Positions 1-8,027 are shown, counted from the stretch's first letter. The stretch is DNA of 8,929 nt from Methylotenera_A sp036676175 (GCA_036676175.1 JAKFDL010000034.1:1-8929); one strand, 5' to 3'. Notes: generated by a model not told the origin, from the sequence alone. Numbers and translations: made by a program.

Positions 1-1289
1 CCTTTAACCGCATCCCAGCTATGCTCAATTACACAGCGGGTACGGCGGGTATGCAAAACGCTTGTATTTCCGCTGACATTAAAACCATTATCACCTCGCA
101 CAAATTTATAGAGGCAGCTAATCTGCAGAGCGTTGTTGAAGGCTTACAAAATCTGAAGATTGTTTATTTAGAAGATTTGCGTGCAGATTTTGGTGTGCTG
201 GATCGAGCGTGGTTGATGGGCTACGCGCTGCATTATCCTCGCTCAGCCATGGAGACCAATCAATCAGATCAAGCCAGCGTAGTGCTATTTACCTCAGGTA
301 GCGAGGGCAAACCAAAAGGTGTGGTGCACTCGCACAAAAGTATTTTAGCCAATATTGCACAAATTATGGCGGTGTTAGATATTAACCCCACCGATAAAAT
401 GATGATGGTGTTGCCTGTATTTCACTCGTTCGGGTTTACTGCCACACTACTGGCCTTGTTTAATGGCGTTAAAGTGAATATTTTTCCTTCGCCTTTGCAA
501 TATAAAGTGATTCCGGAAATTATTTACGACCGTGGTTGCACCATCTTTTTTGCTACCGGAACTTTTTTAGCCAATTACGCAAAATTTGCCCACCCTTATG
601 ATTTTTATAAACTCAGGCTGGTGGTGGCAGGTGCTGAAAAGCTCAATGACGAGGTACGCAAAATTTATCACGATAAATTTGGTATCCGTATTTTAGAAGC
701 CTATGGCACAACTGAATGTGCGCCTGGCATTTCCATTAACACGCCAATGGCTAATTTAAATGGCTCGGTTGGCCAATTATTGCCTGGGTTGGAGGCTAGG
801 TTAGAAGCAGTACCAGGTATAGAGAATGGTGGTTTATTGCATGTCAAAGGCGAAAACGTGATGATGGGCTACTACTTGTTCGACAACCCTGGCGTATTAA
901 AACCACTTACAGATGGCTGGTATAACACTGGCGATATTGTCGAGTTGGACGCTGAAGGTTATGTGCACATTAGAGGCCGTGTCAAACGTTTTGCTAAAGT
1001 GGCGGGTGAGATGGTGTCACTAGAAGTTGTCGAGCACATCGCCTGCACCTGTGCGCCGGACTACCAACATGCGGCTAGCACTATTCCTGATGCACAACGC
1101 GGCGAAAGCATTGTTTTATTTAGCACCGATATAAAATTAAAGCGTGAAGATTTACAAATTGTCGCTAAGAATCTTGGCCTGCCGGAGCTAGCCGTGGCTC
1201 GAAAAATTATCCCGGTGGAAGATATTCCGCTACTTGGAACTGGCAAAACCGATTATGTAACGCTGAAACAAATGGCAGAAGCGACTTAA
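1..1289 (+). CDS. aas: Aas, acyl-ACP synthetase (AMP-binding) part of the lysophospholipid acyltransferase; 5' partial
   Basis: This enzyme activates fatty acids as acyl-AMP and loads them on ACP. In full-length Aas the acyl group is then passed to 2-acyl-glycerophosphoethanolamine at the inner membrane. The frame is open to the left edge: in-frame codons before the ATG at 21 read FNRIPA and continue as MLNYTAG, a stretch internal to Aas, so that ATG is not the start. About 428 residues are visible. Adenylation motifs appear in order: the P-loop FTSGSEGKPKG (nt 288-320), HSFG (about 423-434), YGTTE (702-716), YNTGD (921-935), the hinge GRVKRFAK (975-998), and the C-terminal lysine in LLGTGKTDY (K at 1245-1247). 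The sequence closely resembles remembered E. coli Aas, including the VVHSHKSILAN and RFAKVAGEMVSLE stretches. The N-terminal PlsC-like acyltransferase domain of E. coli Aas (719 aa) would lie upstream and cannot be confirmed here. The hydrolase gene follows after 7 nt and lplT comes next, which supports the assignment. Confidence 0.9.
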   Translation, partial: FNRIPAMLNYTAGTAGMQNACISADIKTIITSHKFIEAANLQSVVEGLQNLKIVYLEDLRADFGVLDRAWLMGYALHYPRSAMETNQSDQASVVLFTSGSEGKPKGVVHSHKSILANIAQIMAVLDINPTDKMMMVLPVFHSFGFTATLLALFNGVKVNIFPSPLQYKVIPEIIYDRGCTIFFATGTFLANYAKFAHPYDFYKLRLVVAGAEKLNDEVRKIYHDKFGIRILEAYGTTECAPGISINTPMANLNGSVGQLLPGLEARLEAVPGIENGGLLHVKGENVMMGYYLFDNPGVLKPLTDGWYNTGDIVELDAEGYVHIRGRVKRFAKVAGEMVSLEVVEHIACTCAPDYQHAASTIPDAQRGESIVLFSTDIKLKREDLQIVAKNLGLPELAVARKIIPVEDIPLLGTGKTDYVTLKQMAEAT

Positions 1290-1296
1290 TAAATTG

Positions 1297-2520
1297 ATGA
1301 ATCGTCGTCAATTTTTATTAGGATTAGGGGTGGCTGGTGTTTCCGGCTTGGCTTATAAAGGCTATAAATTTTGGCCTGTACAAGGCTTGATCAATCCCTG
1401 TTTATCTGGATTACCTAATGACATTCTAGAAAATTCGCTTATGCAGCAAATTTGGCAAGGCATTGATGCAAGCCAAGTATGGGATAGCCACGTGCATCTA
1501 GTCGGCACAGGGGATAGTCAATCGAACAATGAAAATAGCGTGTGGTTTAACACCAACATGGATAGCTATTGGCATCCGATTTTAAAAATACAAAAGAAGT
1601 TTTATATGAACGGTATTTGTGCTGCCAATGGCGACATAGATCAAAGTGCGGTAGAGCGTATGGCACAACTTACTGCAGAAATGCCCACTGGTTTTAAACT
1701 GATGTTATTCGCCTTTGACTGGTTTCATGATACAAATGGCAAACCCAATCAAGCAAATTCAATCCTCCATATTTCAAATGAATATGCAGCGAAAATAGCT
1801 AGTGAGCACTCACTATATTTTGAATGGGTAGCCAGCATACACCCTTACCGTGCTGATGCAGTTGACGCTTTAGAGCAAGTCAAAGCACAGGGTGCGCGTG
1901 CTATTAAATGGCTGCCGCAAGGCATGGGCATCGACCCTGCCAATGCAAAATGTGATGCATTTTATGCCGCTTGCGCGCGCCTTGATATACCAATTATTTG
2001 CCACAGTGGCCATGAAAGGGCTGTGCAAGGTGGCAATCAGGATGACGCTAACCCACTCAAATTGCGCCGCGCATTAAATGCGGGTGTGCGTATCGTGTTA
2101 GCACACTGCGCCAGTGATGGCAACGGTATTGATTACGACAACGGCAATCGAAAAATTAAGAATTTCGATTTATTTCTACGATTGATGGAAGTTTCGCAAT
2201 ATAAAGACTTACTATTCGGTGAAATCTCCGCCATTACTTTAATCAACCATGCCTGGGCAATTCAGCCATTATTAGAACGGAAGGATTTACAGAGTCGCTT
2301 ACTAAATGGCTCGGATTATCCATTGCCTGCTATTCTGCCTGTGGTTTCATTAAAGCAGTTAGTCGGCAAACAGTTGCTAGATGAAAGCTATACTGAGTTT
2401 CTGGAGACGATTCGTTTGTATAACCCAATTATGTTTGATTTTGCATTAAAACGCCTGCTACGCTTTGAAGGCAGCGCTTTTCCTGCCAGCATATTCGAAA
2501 CCAAGAAGTTTTTTGTATGA
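1297..2520 (+). CDS. Exported amidohydrolase-family (TIM-barrel metal-dependent) hydrolase with Tat-type signal
   Basis: This is a 407-residue protein with a twin-arginine-like N-terminus (MNRRQFLLGLGVAGVSG), so it is probably exported folded to the periplasm or anchored in the membrane. The body resembles the amidohydrolase-2 type of TIM-barrel hydrolases. Candidate metal ligands in family order are H65 and H67 in DSHVHL, H182 in SIHPYR, H236 in ICHSGHE, H270 in VLAHCAS, and D340 in NGSDYPL. K204 in AIKWLP could act as the carboxylated lysine or a substrate contact. The set looks complete, so the enzyme is probably active. The substrate cannot be read from the sequence. A TTG at 1294 lies directly before the ATG at 1297; the ATG is preferred because it is the usual codon and puts the RR motif at the very N-terminus. 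No good Shine-Dalgarno sequence is visible, so translation probably couples to aas, 7 nt upstream. The position between aas and lplT suggests a lipid- or envelope-related substrate, which is inference only. Confidence 0.82.
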   Translation: MNRRQFLLGLGVAGVSGLAYKGYKFWPVQGLINPCLSGLPNDILENSLMQQIWQGIDASQVWDSHVHLVGTGDSQSNNENSVWFNTNMDSYWHPILKIQKKFYMNGICAANGDIDQSAVERMAQLTAEMPTGFKLMLFAFDWFHDTNGKPNQANSILHISNEYAAKIASEHSLYFEWVASIHPYRADAVDALEQVKAQGARAIKWLPQGMGIDPANAKCDAFYAACARLDIPIICHSGHERAVQGGNQDDANPLKLRRALNAGVRIVLAHCASDGNGIDYDNGNRKIKNFDLFLRLMEVSQYKDLLFGEISAITLINHAWAIQPLLERKDLQSRLLNGSDYPLPAILPVVSLKQLVGKQLLDESYTEFLETIRLYNPIMFDFALKRLLRFEGSAFPASIFETKKFFV

Positions 2521-3713
2521 CAATAGCGAATAAAACCCTTTTTTCACGTGGCATGATTGCCGTGCTTTTTGCACAGTTTGTGTCGGCATTGGCCGATAAC
2601 GCACTACTGTTTGCAGCCATTGCACTACTAAAATCGCAATCTGCATCAGACTGGCAAATCCCGCTGCTGCAAGAGTTTTTTGTCCTTGCCTTTATTTTGT
2701 TAGCACCATTTGTGGGACCATTTGCAGATGGCTTCGCTAAAGGTCGTGTCATGCTAATGGCCAATTGCATTAAGCTTGTTGGCGCTATAGCAATGTTTCT
2801 CCAGGTACCGCCGCTGTTAGCTTATGGCTTGGTAGGGGTAGGTGCGGCAGCTTACTCGCCTGCAAAATACGGAATCTTAAGTGAACTGGTAACGCCCGCT
2901 AAATTAGTTAAAGCCAATGGCATGATTGAAGGCTCTACAATTGTCGCCATATTGCTGGGCGCAGTGTTGGGCGGCAAGCTCGCTGATGCTTCCACAAATA
3001 TTGCCTTAGCCAGCGTGTGTGTCTGCTATTTATTGGCTGCTATTGCCAATCTATTTATCCCAAAATTACCAGTAGCCAGGCCAGATACTAAACTACAACC
3101 AAGCAAGCTTGTAAAAGAATTTATTGCTGCATTTAAAGTCTTAGTTTTCAACCAAGATGCACGTTTTTCACTTATTGGAACTAGCATATTTTGGGGCACC
3201 GGCTCTACGCTGCGATTGATACTTGTAGCTTGGGTGCCGATAGCCTTAAGTATTAATGACTTAAGCATGCCCGCTAATTTGAGTGGCGCTGTTGCGATTG
3301 GTATTGCTGTTGGCGCAGCACTGGCTGCCAATTTAGTCAGCCTAAAAAATGTTAATCGCGTATTACCGGCTGGACTACTCATTGGTTTGTTCATCATGCT
3401 GTTTGCACACACAAGCAGCTTGACGGTTGCCATTATTTTATTGGTGTTAGTGGGTGCGGCAGGCGGTTTTTATGTGGTGCCTTTAAATGCGCTGTTACAA
3501 GAGCGTGGTCACGAAACCGTAGGTGCAGGCAATGCAGTGGCAGTACAGAACTTTTTTGAAAATTTTTGCATGTTAACTCTGGTTGGGATTTATATCGTGA
3601 TGCAAAAAAATAGTGTGCCTGTGATTAATATCACTTTTATTTTTGGTGGCATTATATTGTTTAGCATTGCTGTGTTATCCATAAAGCGTTTGCGACAAAG
3701 TCAGCACTCATAA
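2517..3713 (+). CDS. lplT: LplT, lysophospholipid transporter (MFS)
   Basis: LplT is an inner-membrane major-facilitator protein that flips lysophospholipids (2-acyl-GPE and similar) from the outer to the inner leaflet, where Aas re-acylates them. The 398-residue length matches the family (about 397 aa in E. coli). Diagnostic stretches are SRGMIAVLFAQFVSALADNA (about 10-28), the MFS motif-A-like loop GPFADGFAKGR (67-77) between helices 2 and 3, VGVGAAAYSPAKYGIL (106-121), GTSIFWGTGSTLR (221-233) and VPLNALLQERG (321-331). All of these closely match remembered E. coli LplT. About 12 hydrophobic helices are apparent. The start ATG overlaps the stop of the hydrolase gene as ATGA, which implies translational coupling, and an AGAAG ribosome-binding sequence lies at 2504-2508. 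In E. coli lplT precedes aas; here the order is aas, hydrolase, lplT. Confidence 0.95.
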   Translation: MTIANKTLFSRGMIAVLFAQFVSALADNALLFAAIALLKSQSASDWQIPLLQEFFVLAFILLAPFVGPFADGFAKGRVMLMANCIKLVGAIAMFLQVPPLLAYGLVGVGAAAYSPAKYGILSELVTPAKLVKANGMIEGSTIVAILLGAVLGGKLADASTNIALASVCVCYLLAAIANLFIPKLPVARPDTKLQPSKLVKEFIAAFKVLVFNQDARFSLIGTSIFWGTGSTLRLILVAWVPIALSINDLSMPANLSGAVAIGIAVGAALAANLVSLKNVNRVLPAGLLIGLFIMLFAHTSSLTVAIILLVLVGAAGGFYVVPLNALLQERGHETVGAGNAVAVQNFFENFCMLTLVGIYIVMQKNSVPVINITFIFGGIILFSIAVLSIKRLRQSQHS

Positions 3714-3739
3714 GCAAAAGCTCCTAATAATCGTATAAT
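3711..3739 (+). promoter_or_regulatory. Candidate sigma-70 promoter for the phosphoglycerol-transferase/kinase pair
   Basis: A perfect -10 hexamer TATAAT sits at 3734-3739 in the 56-nt gap after lplT, about 30 nt before the ATG at 3770. The -35 element at 17-bp spacing (3711-3716, TAAGCA) matches only 3 of 6 consensus bases, so promoter strength is uncertain. If it is real, transcription would begin near 3746 and give a short leader of about 24 nt, separating this pair from the aas-lplT transcript. No terminator hairpin is visible after lplT, so read-through is also possible. Confidence 0.45.
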
Positions 3740-3769
3740 AGTGGTTTACCCTATTTAGCAAAGTCTTTC

Positions 3770-5734
3770 ATGTCTTTCTTCAAAAAACTACAGCACACAA
3801 TATGGCATATCTCCAACAAACTCGGGCCTTTTGCCCCGCTTGTCGCCATGGTTTTGCTAGGTTTGATTATCCTCTCCCTGTCACGTATTGGATTGGTGCT
3901 ATGGAAGTTTGAGCGTGTAACTCACACTGGCAAACTGATAGAGATTCTGCTGCAAGGTGTGCGAGTTGACCTAATCCAGTTTGGTTTAATGCTGTTAATC
4001 CCATTATTATTGGCACCAGTTTTTGCAACTTCTCAACTATTTAAAATTTGGCAAAAATTCACTTATTATTGGGTAATCGCTGGGATTGTTTTGCTGGTAT
4101 TTTTAGAGGCATCTACTCCAGGCTTCATCATGGAATACGACGTACGTCCCAACCGTATTTTTGTGGAATATCTGAAATATCCCAAAGAAATTTTTAATAT
4201 GTTATGGCGCGGCTTTAAAGTAGATATTTTTGCTGGCCTAGGTTTTACGCTATTGGCCATTTGGGGCATGCGCGGTTTTATGCAGCCTTGGCTAAAAGCA
4301 AAGCCGACTTGGTCTAACAAAAAAATATGGATTATTTGGCCGCTACTGTTTTTAGTCACGGCATTAGGTATTCGTTCTACTCTAGGTCATCGCCCTGCTA
4401 ATCCTGCCATGTTTGCCATTACCCCAGATAGCATGGTGAATAGTCTGATCCTGAACTCAGGCTACTCTGTTATTTATGCGGCGTACAGCCTGCAGCACGA
4501 AAGTAAATCAAGCGATATCTACGGCAAAATGGATAAAGCCGATATTTTTAGATTAACAGGCGCACAAGATACTGATATTCCCACATTAAAAACGCTAACG
4601 CCAAGTGTGCAGCGCGACAAACCGTTAAATCTAGTCATTATTCTGCAAGAAAGCTTGGGCGCTACCTTTGTAGAGTCGCTCGGCGGCGTACCGGTGACGC
4701 CGAATTTAGAAAAGCTAAAAAGCGAGGGCATTTGGTTTACGCAGTTATATGCAACAGGCACCCGCAGCGTACGCGGCATCGAGGCCGTCATTACCGGCTT
4801 CCAGCCAACGCCTGCAGATAGCACTGTTAAACTATCACTTAGCCAAAAAAACTTTTTTAGTATTGCCGCCCTGTTAGAAAAACAAGGCTACTACACAGAG
4901 TTTATCTACGGCGGCGAGTCGCATTTTGATAACATGCGAAGCTTTTTTATGGGCAACGGATTTAAGCATATCGTAGAACAAAAAGACTACAAGAAACCAA
5001 TATTTATTGGTAGTTGGGGTGCATCAGATGAAGACTTGTTGAATAAAACCCATGAACAGCTTCTGGCACACCACGCGAGTGGCAAGCCATTTTTTACATT
5101 AGCCTTTAGCTCCAGTAACCACGCACCGTTTGAATTCCCTGACGGTCGTATCGAGTTATATGAACAGCCTAAAGCCACCGACAACAATGCGGTGAAATAT
5201 GCTGATTATGCGATGGGTGAATTTTTCAAAAAAGCTAAAGCGAGCGCTTACTGGAGAGATACTGTTTTTTTAGTTGTGGCAGACCATGACATTCGCGTAC
5301 GTGGTGACACATTAGTCCCGATAGAACGCTTCCATATTCCAGGTCTTATTTTAGGTGCTGACATTCAGCCAAAAACCATCACAGCGATTGCCAGCCAAAT
5401 TGATCTGCCAGTCACCGTATTGTCGTTAATGGGCATTCGCGCAGCTCACCCAATGACTGGACAGGATTTATCTAATATCCCTGAGAACTATTTAGGCCGC
5501 GCCATGATGCAATACAACTACAACTTTGCGTGGATGGAACAAACAACAGAAGCTAACGATGTAGTAGTGTTGCGTGAGGATAAGCCCGCTGCATTTGGCG
5601 TGTATGACATTAAGGCCAAACATTTAGATGAAACTGCCGCGCCTGCGCATGCTGATGAAATTGCACAGCGCGCCTTAGCCAATTCACTACTGCCAGCCTT
5701 GCTTTATACTGAACAACGCTATCGTTTGCCATAA
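3770..5734 (+). CDS. LTA-synthase-like phosphoglycerol/phosphoethanolamine transferase (alkaline phosphatase superfamily)
   Basis: This is a 654-residue inner-membrane enzyme. The N-terminal part has about five hydrophobic helices (roughly 21-46, 66-88, 100-118, 152-167, 185-202), and residues from about 285 on form a periplasmic sulfatase/alkaline-phosphatase-type domain, the architecture of LtaS, OpgB and related head-group transferases. Likely metal and catalytic residues are E294 in LVIILQES, the nucleophile region ATGTRSVRG (328-336), H451 in SSNHAPF, and D505-H506 in VVADHD. By analogy it takes a phosphoglycerol or similar group from a phospholipid and places it on a surface glycan or lipid; the actual donor and acceptor cannot be read. 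Many relatives appear to carry Thr where S333 stands (see findings). The ATG at 3770 gives a short basic cytoplasmic N-terminus before the first helix; its ribosome-binding sequence is weak. The barrel-kinase gene starts 16 nt after the stop, so the two are likely co-transcribed. LTA itself is not expected in this Gram-negative setting. Confidence 0.87.
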   Translation: MSFFKKLQHTIWHISNKLGPFAPLVAMVLLGLIILSLSRIGLVLWKFERVTHTGKLIEILLQGVRVDLIQFGLMLLIPLLLAPVFATSQLFKIWQKFTYYWVIAGIVLLVFLEASTPGFIMEYDVRPNRIFVEYLKYPKEIFNMLWRGFKVDIFAGLGFTLLAIWGMRGFMQPWLKAKPTWSNKKIWIIWPLLFLVTALGIRSTLGHRPANPAMFAITPDSMVNSLILNSGYSVIYAAYSLQHESKSSDIYGKMDKADIFRLTGAQDTDIPTLKTLTPSVQRDKPLNLVIILQESLGATFVESLGGVPVTPNLEKLKSEGIWFTQLYATGTRSVRGIEAVITGFQPTPADSTVKLSLSQKNFFSIAALLEKQGYYTEFIYGGESHFDNMRSFFMGNGFKHIVEQKDYKKPIFIGSWGASDEDLLNKTHEQLLAHHASGKPFFTLAFSSSNHAPFEFPDGRIELYEQPKATDNNAVKYADYAMGEFFKKAKASAYWRDTVFLVVADHDIRVRGDTLVPIERFHIPGLILGADIQPKTITAIASQIDLPVTVLSLMGIRAAHPMTGQDLSNIPENYLGRAMMQYNYNFAWMEQTTEANDVVVLREDKPAAFGVYDIKAKHLDETAAPAHADEIAQRALANSLLPALLYTEQRYRLP

Positions 5735-5741
5735 TGCGAAT

Positions 5742-5746
5742 GGAAA
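5742..5746 (+). promoter_or_regulatory. Shine-Dalgarno-like GGAAA that favours the ATG at 5751
   Basis: GGAAA is the only purine-rich core between the two genes. It ends 4 nt before the ATG at 5751 but only 1 nt before the adjacent in-frame TTG at 5748. Spacing therefore favours the ATG and a 758-residue protein, although even that spacing is short. Confidence 0.45.
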
Positions 5747-5750
5747 TTTG

Positions 5751-8027
5751 ATGGCACAACAAACTTCCATGCTGACCAAGCAGGTTCTGCGTGATGGCTT
5801 GAGTTACATCTTAAATGGTGGTTTGCGCATTAAAAACGGGCACTTACCCACTAATCAACACAGCATACCGAGTAACTTTATTGGCATTTGCGTGGCGTCG
5901 AATGCAGACCCAGCAGTGGATGAGTACGTCGTGCAGCAGATACACACCTTGGGCGTAAAACGGGTGCGACTGGACTTTACCTATGGTGATTTTGACAATC
6001 ACAATGCACGTTTTTTACGCAGGTTAATTGCAGAAAAATTCGAAATAACCTTGCATTTGCTACAGCCTTTTGACGCCGCAAAAAACATGCATACCCCAGC
6101 AGAACAAGCTGTTTGGCGGGATTTTCTAGTGCAAGTCTTAGATACTTTTGGTGCTGATATCCAAGAAATTGAACTTGGCAACACCATTAACCGCAAACGC
6201 TGGGCGGGCTATCATTTATTAGGGTTTTTTCAAACATGGGGCATCGCCCATCAGGAAATCCAGCGCCGTGGCATTACTTTAATCGGTCCTAATATCCAAG
6301 ACTTTGAACCTTTATACAACATTAGTCTGCTTAAAACCTTAAAAAACCTCAATCAATTACCCGATATCCATAGCGATAATTTGTTTGTGGAACGGGTAAT
6401 GGAGCCAGAGCGTTTTGATCATCGTGTATTTAAGTATCAATGGGCGCGCATTTTTAAATATAACTTGATTAAAAAAGCACATGTGCTAAAAAAAATCAGC
6501 ACCGATTTTGGTGTTCCTAAACTGGCCTCCTCAGTCGCATTTTGGGCCATTTACCGTATACAGCGCTTATTGCCCGATGGTTTGCAAAAGCAGGCAGATT
6601 ATGCGGCGCGTTATTTCCTACTGTTAGCCGCCTCAGGCAGCTTAACTCAAGCTAATTGGGGTGCGCTTATTTGCCAGCGTGAAGGCTTAATTACGGATGG
6701 CCTCACAGAAGCACAATACCCCGATTTAGAGCGAGTAGCCCACTACAAAAATGCGGATGGCGAATTAAAAAATTATCAACCCCACCCTAGCTTTAATGCA
6801 TTGAAAACAGTGGCTGGCTTGATTCAAGGGGCAAGCTATATCGCACCTATTGCCACGTCACAAGGCCTGGAAATTCATCATTTTTTGCAAGGCAATACGC
6901 GTATTCATGCTGCCTGGGCCATTAACGGTAAAATGGCGTTTTTAAGTGATATTTACCCTCCAGAAGCACTGGCTACGGCCAAAATATTGCACCGCGACGG
7001 CGAGTTACTACTTAAAAATAAAGACCTCATCACAGAATCGCCTATTTATTTGCTATGGGATAACACTAAATGGGAAAAACTGGTACTGCATGTTAGCACC
7101 CCCATTTTGGCACAAGATGTTGCAATCCACGCACATATTGCCGATTTACATTATTTCAAGTTTAAAGACGGTGATTGGCAAGGCTTGGTATTGGCTAAGA
7201 ATGCGTCCGATGCACAACTGTTGATGCACAAACTGCATCCCGATACGTTGCATGCACCCACCAAAGACGGTGCATTGCGGCATGCACGCAATGCGATTTG
7301 GGCAGTTCCTGACCCTAGGGATGTACATGGTGACTCGGCAAAACCAAAACAATTAACTGTTAAACAACCGATGAAAATGTATCCGCACAAAGCGTTTTTA
7401 GACCGCTTTAAGCCAAGCAAAGCCAAGCGTAGCTGGAATGGCGCGATGGAGTTGATGCGGCGTGGCGTGGGTACAGCACAACCTGTGGCTTACTTTGAAA
7501 AAACAGCTGATACCACACTCAAACAAAATTTTTATATCTGTGAATTTGTTAAAGCAGATGCCAACATTGGGCAAATATTTTCTGCTTACAGCAGAGGCGA
7601 ATATGACTTTCTTGGCTTAAACCCTGAATCAGTTTACACGCAGCTAGCCCACTATTTTCATACCATGCATAGTCGCGGCATCCATTTTAGAGACCTATCT
7701 GGTGGCAATATCTTAGTAAATATTGCCAAGGATACTCATATGCATAAGGCGTTAAGTTTTTCGCTGATAGACACAGCACGCATCCATGCTTATAACCATA
7801 GCATTCGTTTTAATTTGCGTATTGCCGATTTAACACGCGCTTGTCACAAGTTAAATTGGGTTGGACGCGAACGCTTTATGCAAATTTATTTAGGGCTTTC
7901 TGGCAGGCAGTTTACTTGGCAAAACCGCTTACAGTTCCGCTTATACGATTTTAAAGTATCTTTGAAACGCACCATCGGTCGCAAAGGTATCAAGCGCCTG
8001 ATTAAGCGCTTAAAAGGCCAGGCTTAA
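5751..8027 (+). CDS. Fusion protein: glycosidase-like TIM barrel plus Kdo/InaA/WaaP-type lipopolysaccharide kinase
   Basis: This is a 758-residue protein with no signal peptide or clear membrane helix, so it is probably cytoplasmic. Residues about 40-365 look like a clan GH-A (GH39-like) TIM barrel: the early strand SNFIGICVAS (41-50), KRVRLDFTYGDF (70-81), IELGNTIN (140-147) at the usual GNEPN site, and a late strand ANWGALICQREGLI (301-314). Residues about 370-440 look like the beta-sandwich that often follows such barrels. Residues about 465-735 form a kinase: candidate ATP-binding lysine K538 in LTVKQP, helix-C glutamate E567 in the WNGAMELMRRG stretch, catalytic loop HFRDLSGGNIL (D648, N653), and metal-binding D674 in SLIDTAR. 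The kinase set looks complete, whereas the barrel lacks Glu at the GNEPN position (T145). The last 24 residues are strongly basic and might touch membrane lipids. By family, the kinase should phosphorylate a sugar of lipid A core or another glycolipid; the substrate is unknown. It follows the LtaS-like gene by 16 nt. Confidence 0.78.
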   Translation: MAQQTSMLTKQVLRDGLSYILNGGLRIKNGHLPTNQHSIPSNFIGICVASNADPAVDEYVVQQIHTLGVKRVRLDFTYGDFDNHNARFLRRLIAEKFEITLHLLQPFDAAKNMHTPAEQAVWRDFLVQVLDTFGADIQEIELGNTINRKRWAGYHLLGFFQTWGIAHQEIQRRGITLIGPNIQDFEPLYNISLLKTLKNLNQLPDIHSDNLFVERVMEPERFDHRVFKYQWARIFKYNLIKKAHVLKKISTDFGVPKLASSVAFWAIYRIQRLLPDGLQKQADYAARYFLLLAASGSLTQANWGALICQREGLITDGLTEAQYPDLERVAHYKNADGELKNYQPHPSFNALKTVAGLIQGASYIAPIATSQGLEIHHFLQGNTRIHAAWAINGKMAFLSDIYPPEALATAKILHRDGELLLKNKDLITESPIYLLWDNTKWEKLVLHVSTPILAQDVAIHAHIADLHYFKFKDGDWQGLVLAKNASDAQLLMHKLHPDTLHAPTKDGALRHARNAIWAVPDPRDVHGDSAKPKQLTVKQPMKMYPHKAFLDRFKPSKAKRSWNGAMELMRRGVGTAQPVAYFEKTADTTLKQNFYICEFVKADANIGQIFSAYSRGEYDFLGLNPESVYTQLAHYFHTMHSRGIHFRDLSGGNILVNIAKDTHMHKALSFSLIDTARIHAYNHSIRFNLRIADLTRACHKLNWVGRERFMQIYLGLSGRQFTWQNRLQFRLYDFKVSLKRTIGRKGIKRLIKRLKGQA

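Noticed and set aside
21..23. ATG at 21 as the start of the acyl-ACP synthetase gene
   Set aside because: The frame is open to the left edge, and the preceding codons FNRIPA continue directly into MLNYTAG, an internal Aas stretch. The gene begins upstream of the window.
3026..3433. 135-codon open frame antisense to lplT, and similar antisense frames over the other genes
   Set aside because: They lie wholly inside well-supported genes, show no recognisable family motifs and have no ribosome-binding context. They are shadows of the coding strand.
6946..7224. 92-codon plus-strand frame inside the fusion gene
   Set aside because: It overlaps the linker and beta-sandwich region of the fusion in another frame, shows no motifs, and the fusion frame continues uninterrupted through it.
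7411..7428. Short direct repeat AGCCAAGC / AGCCAAGC
   Set aside because: It encodes the Lys-rich stretch PSKAKR of the kinase N-lobe. Two copies of 8 bp within a coding region do not support a functional repeat.
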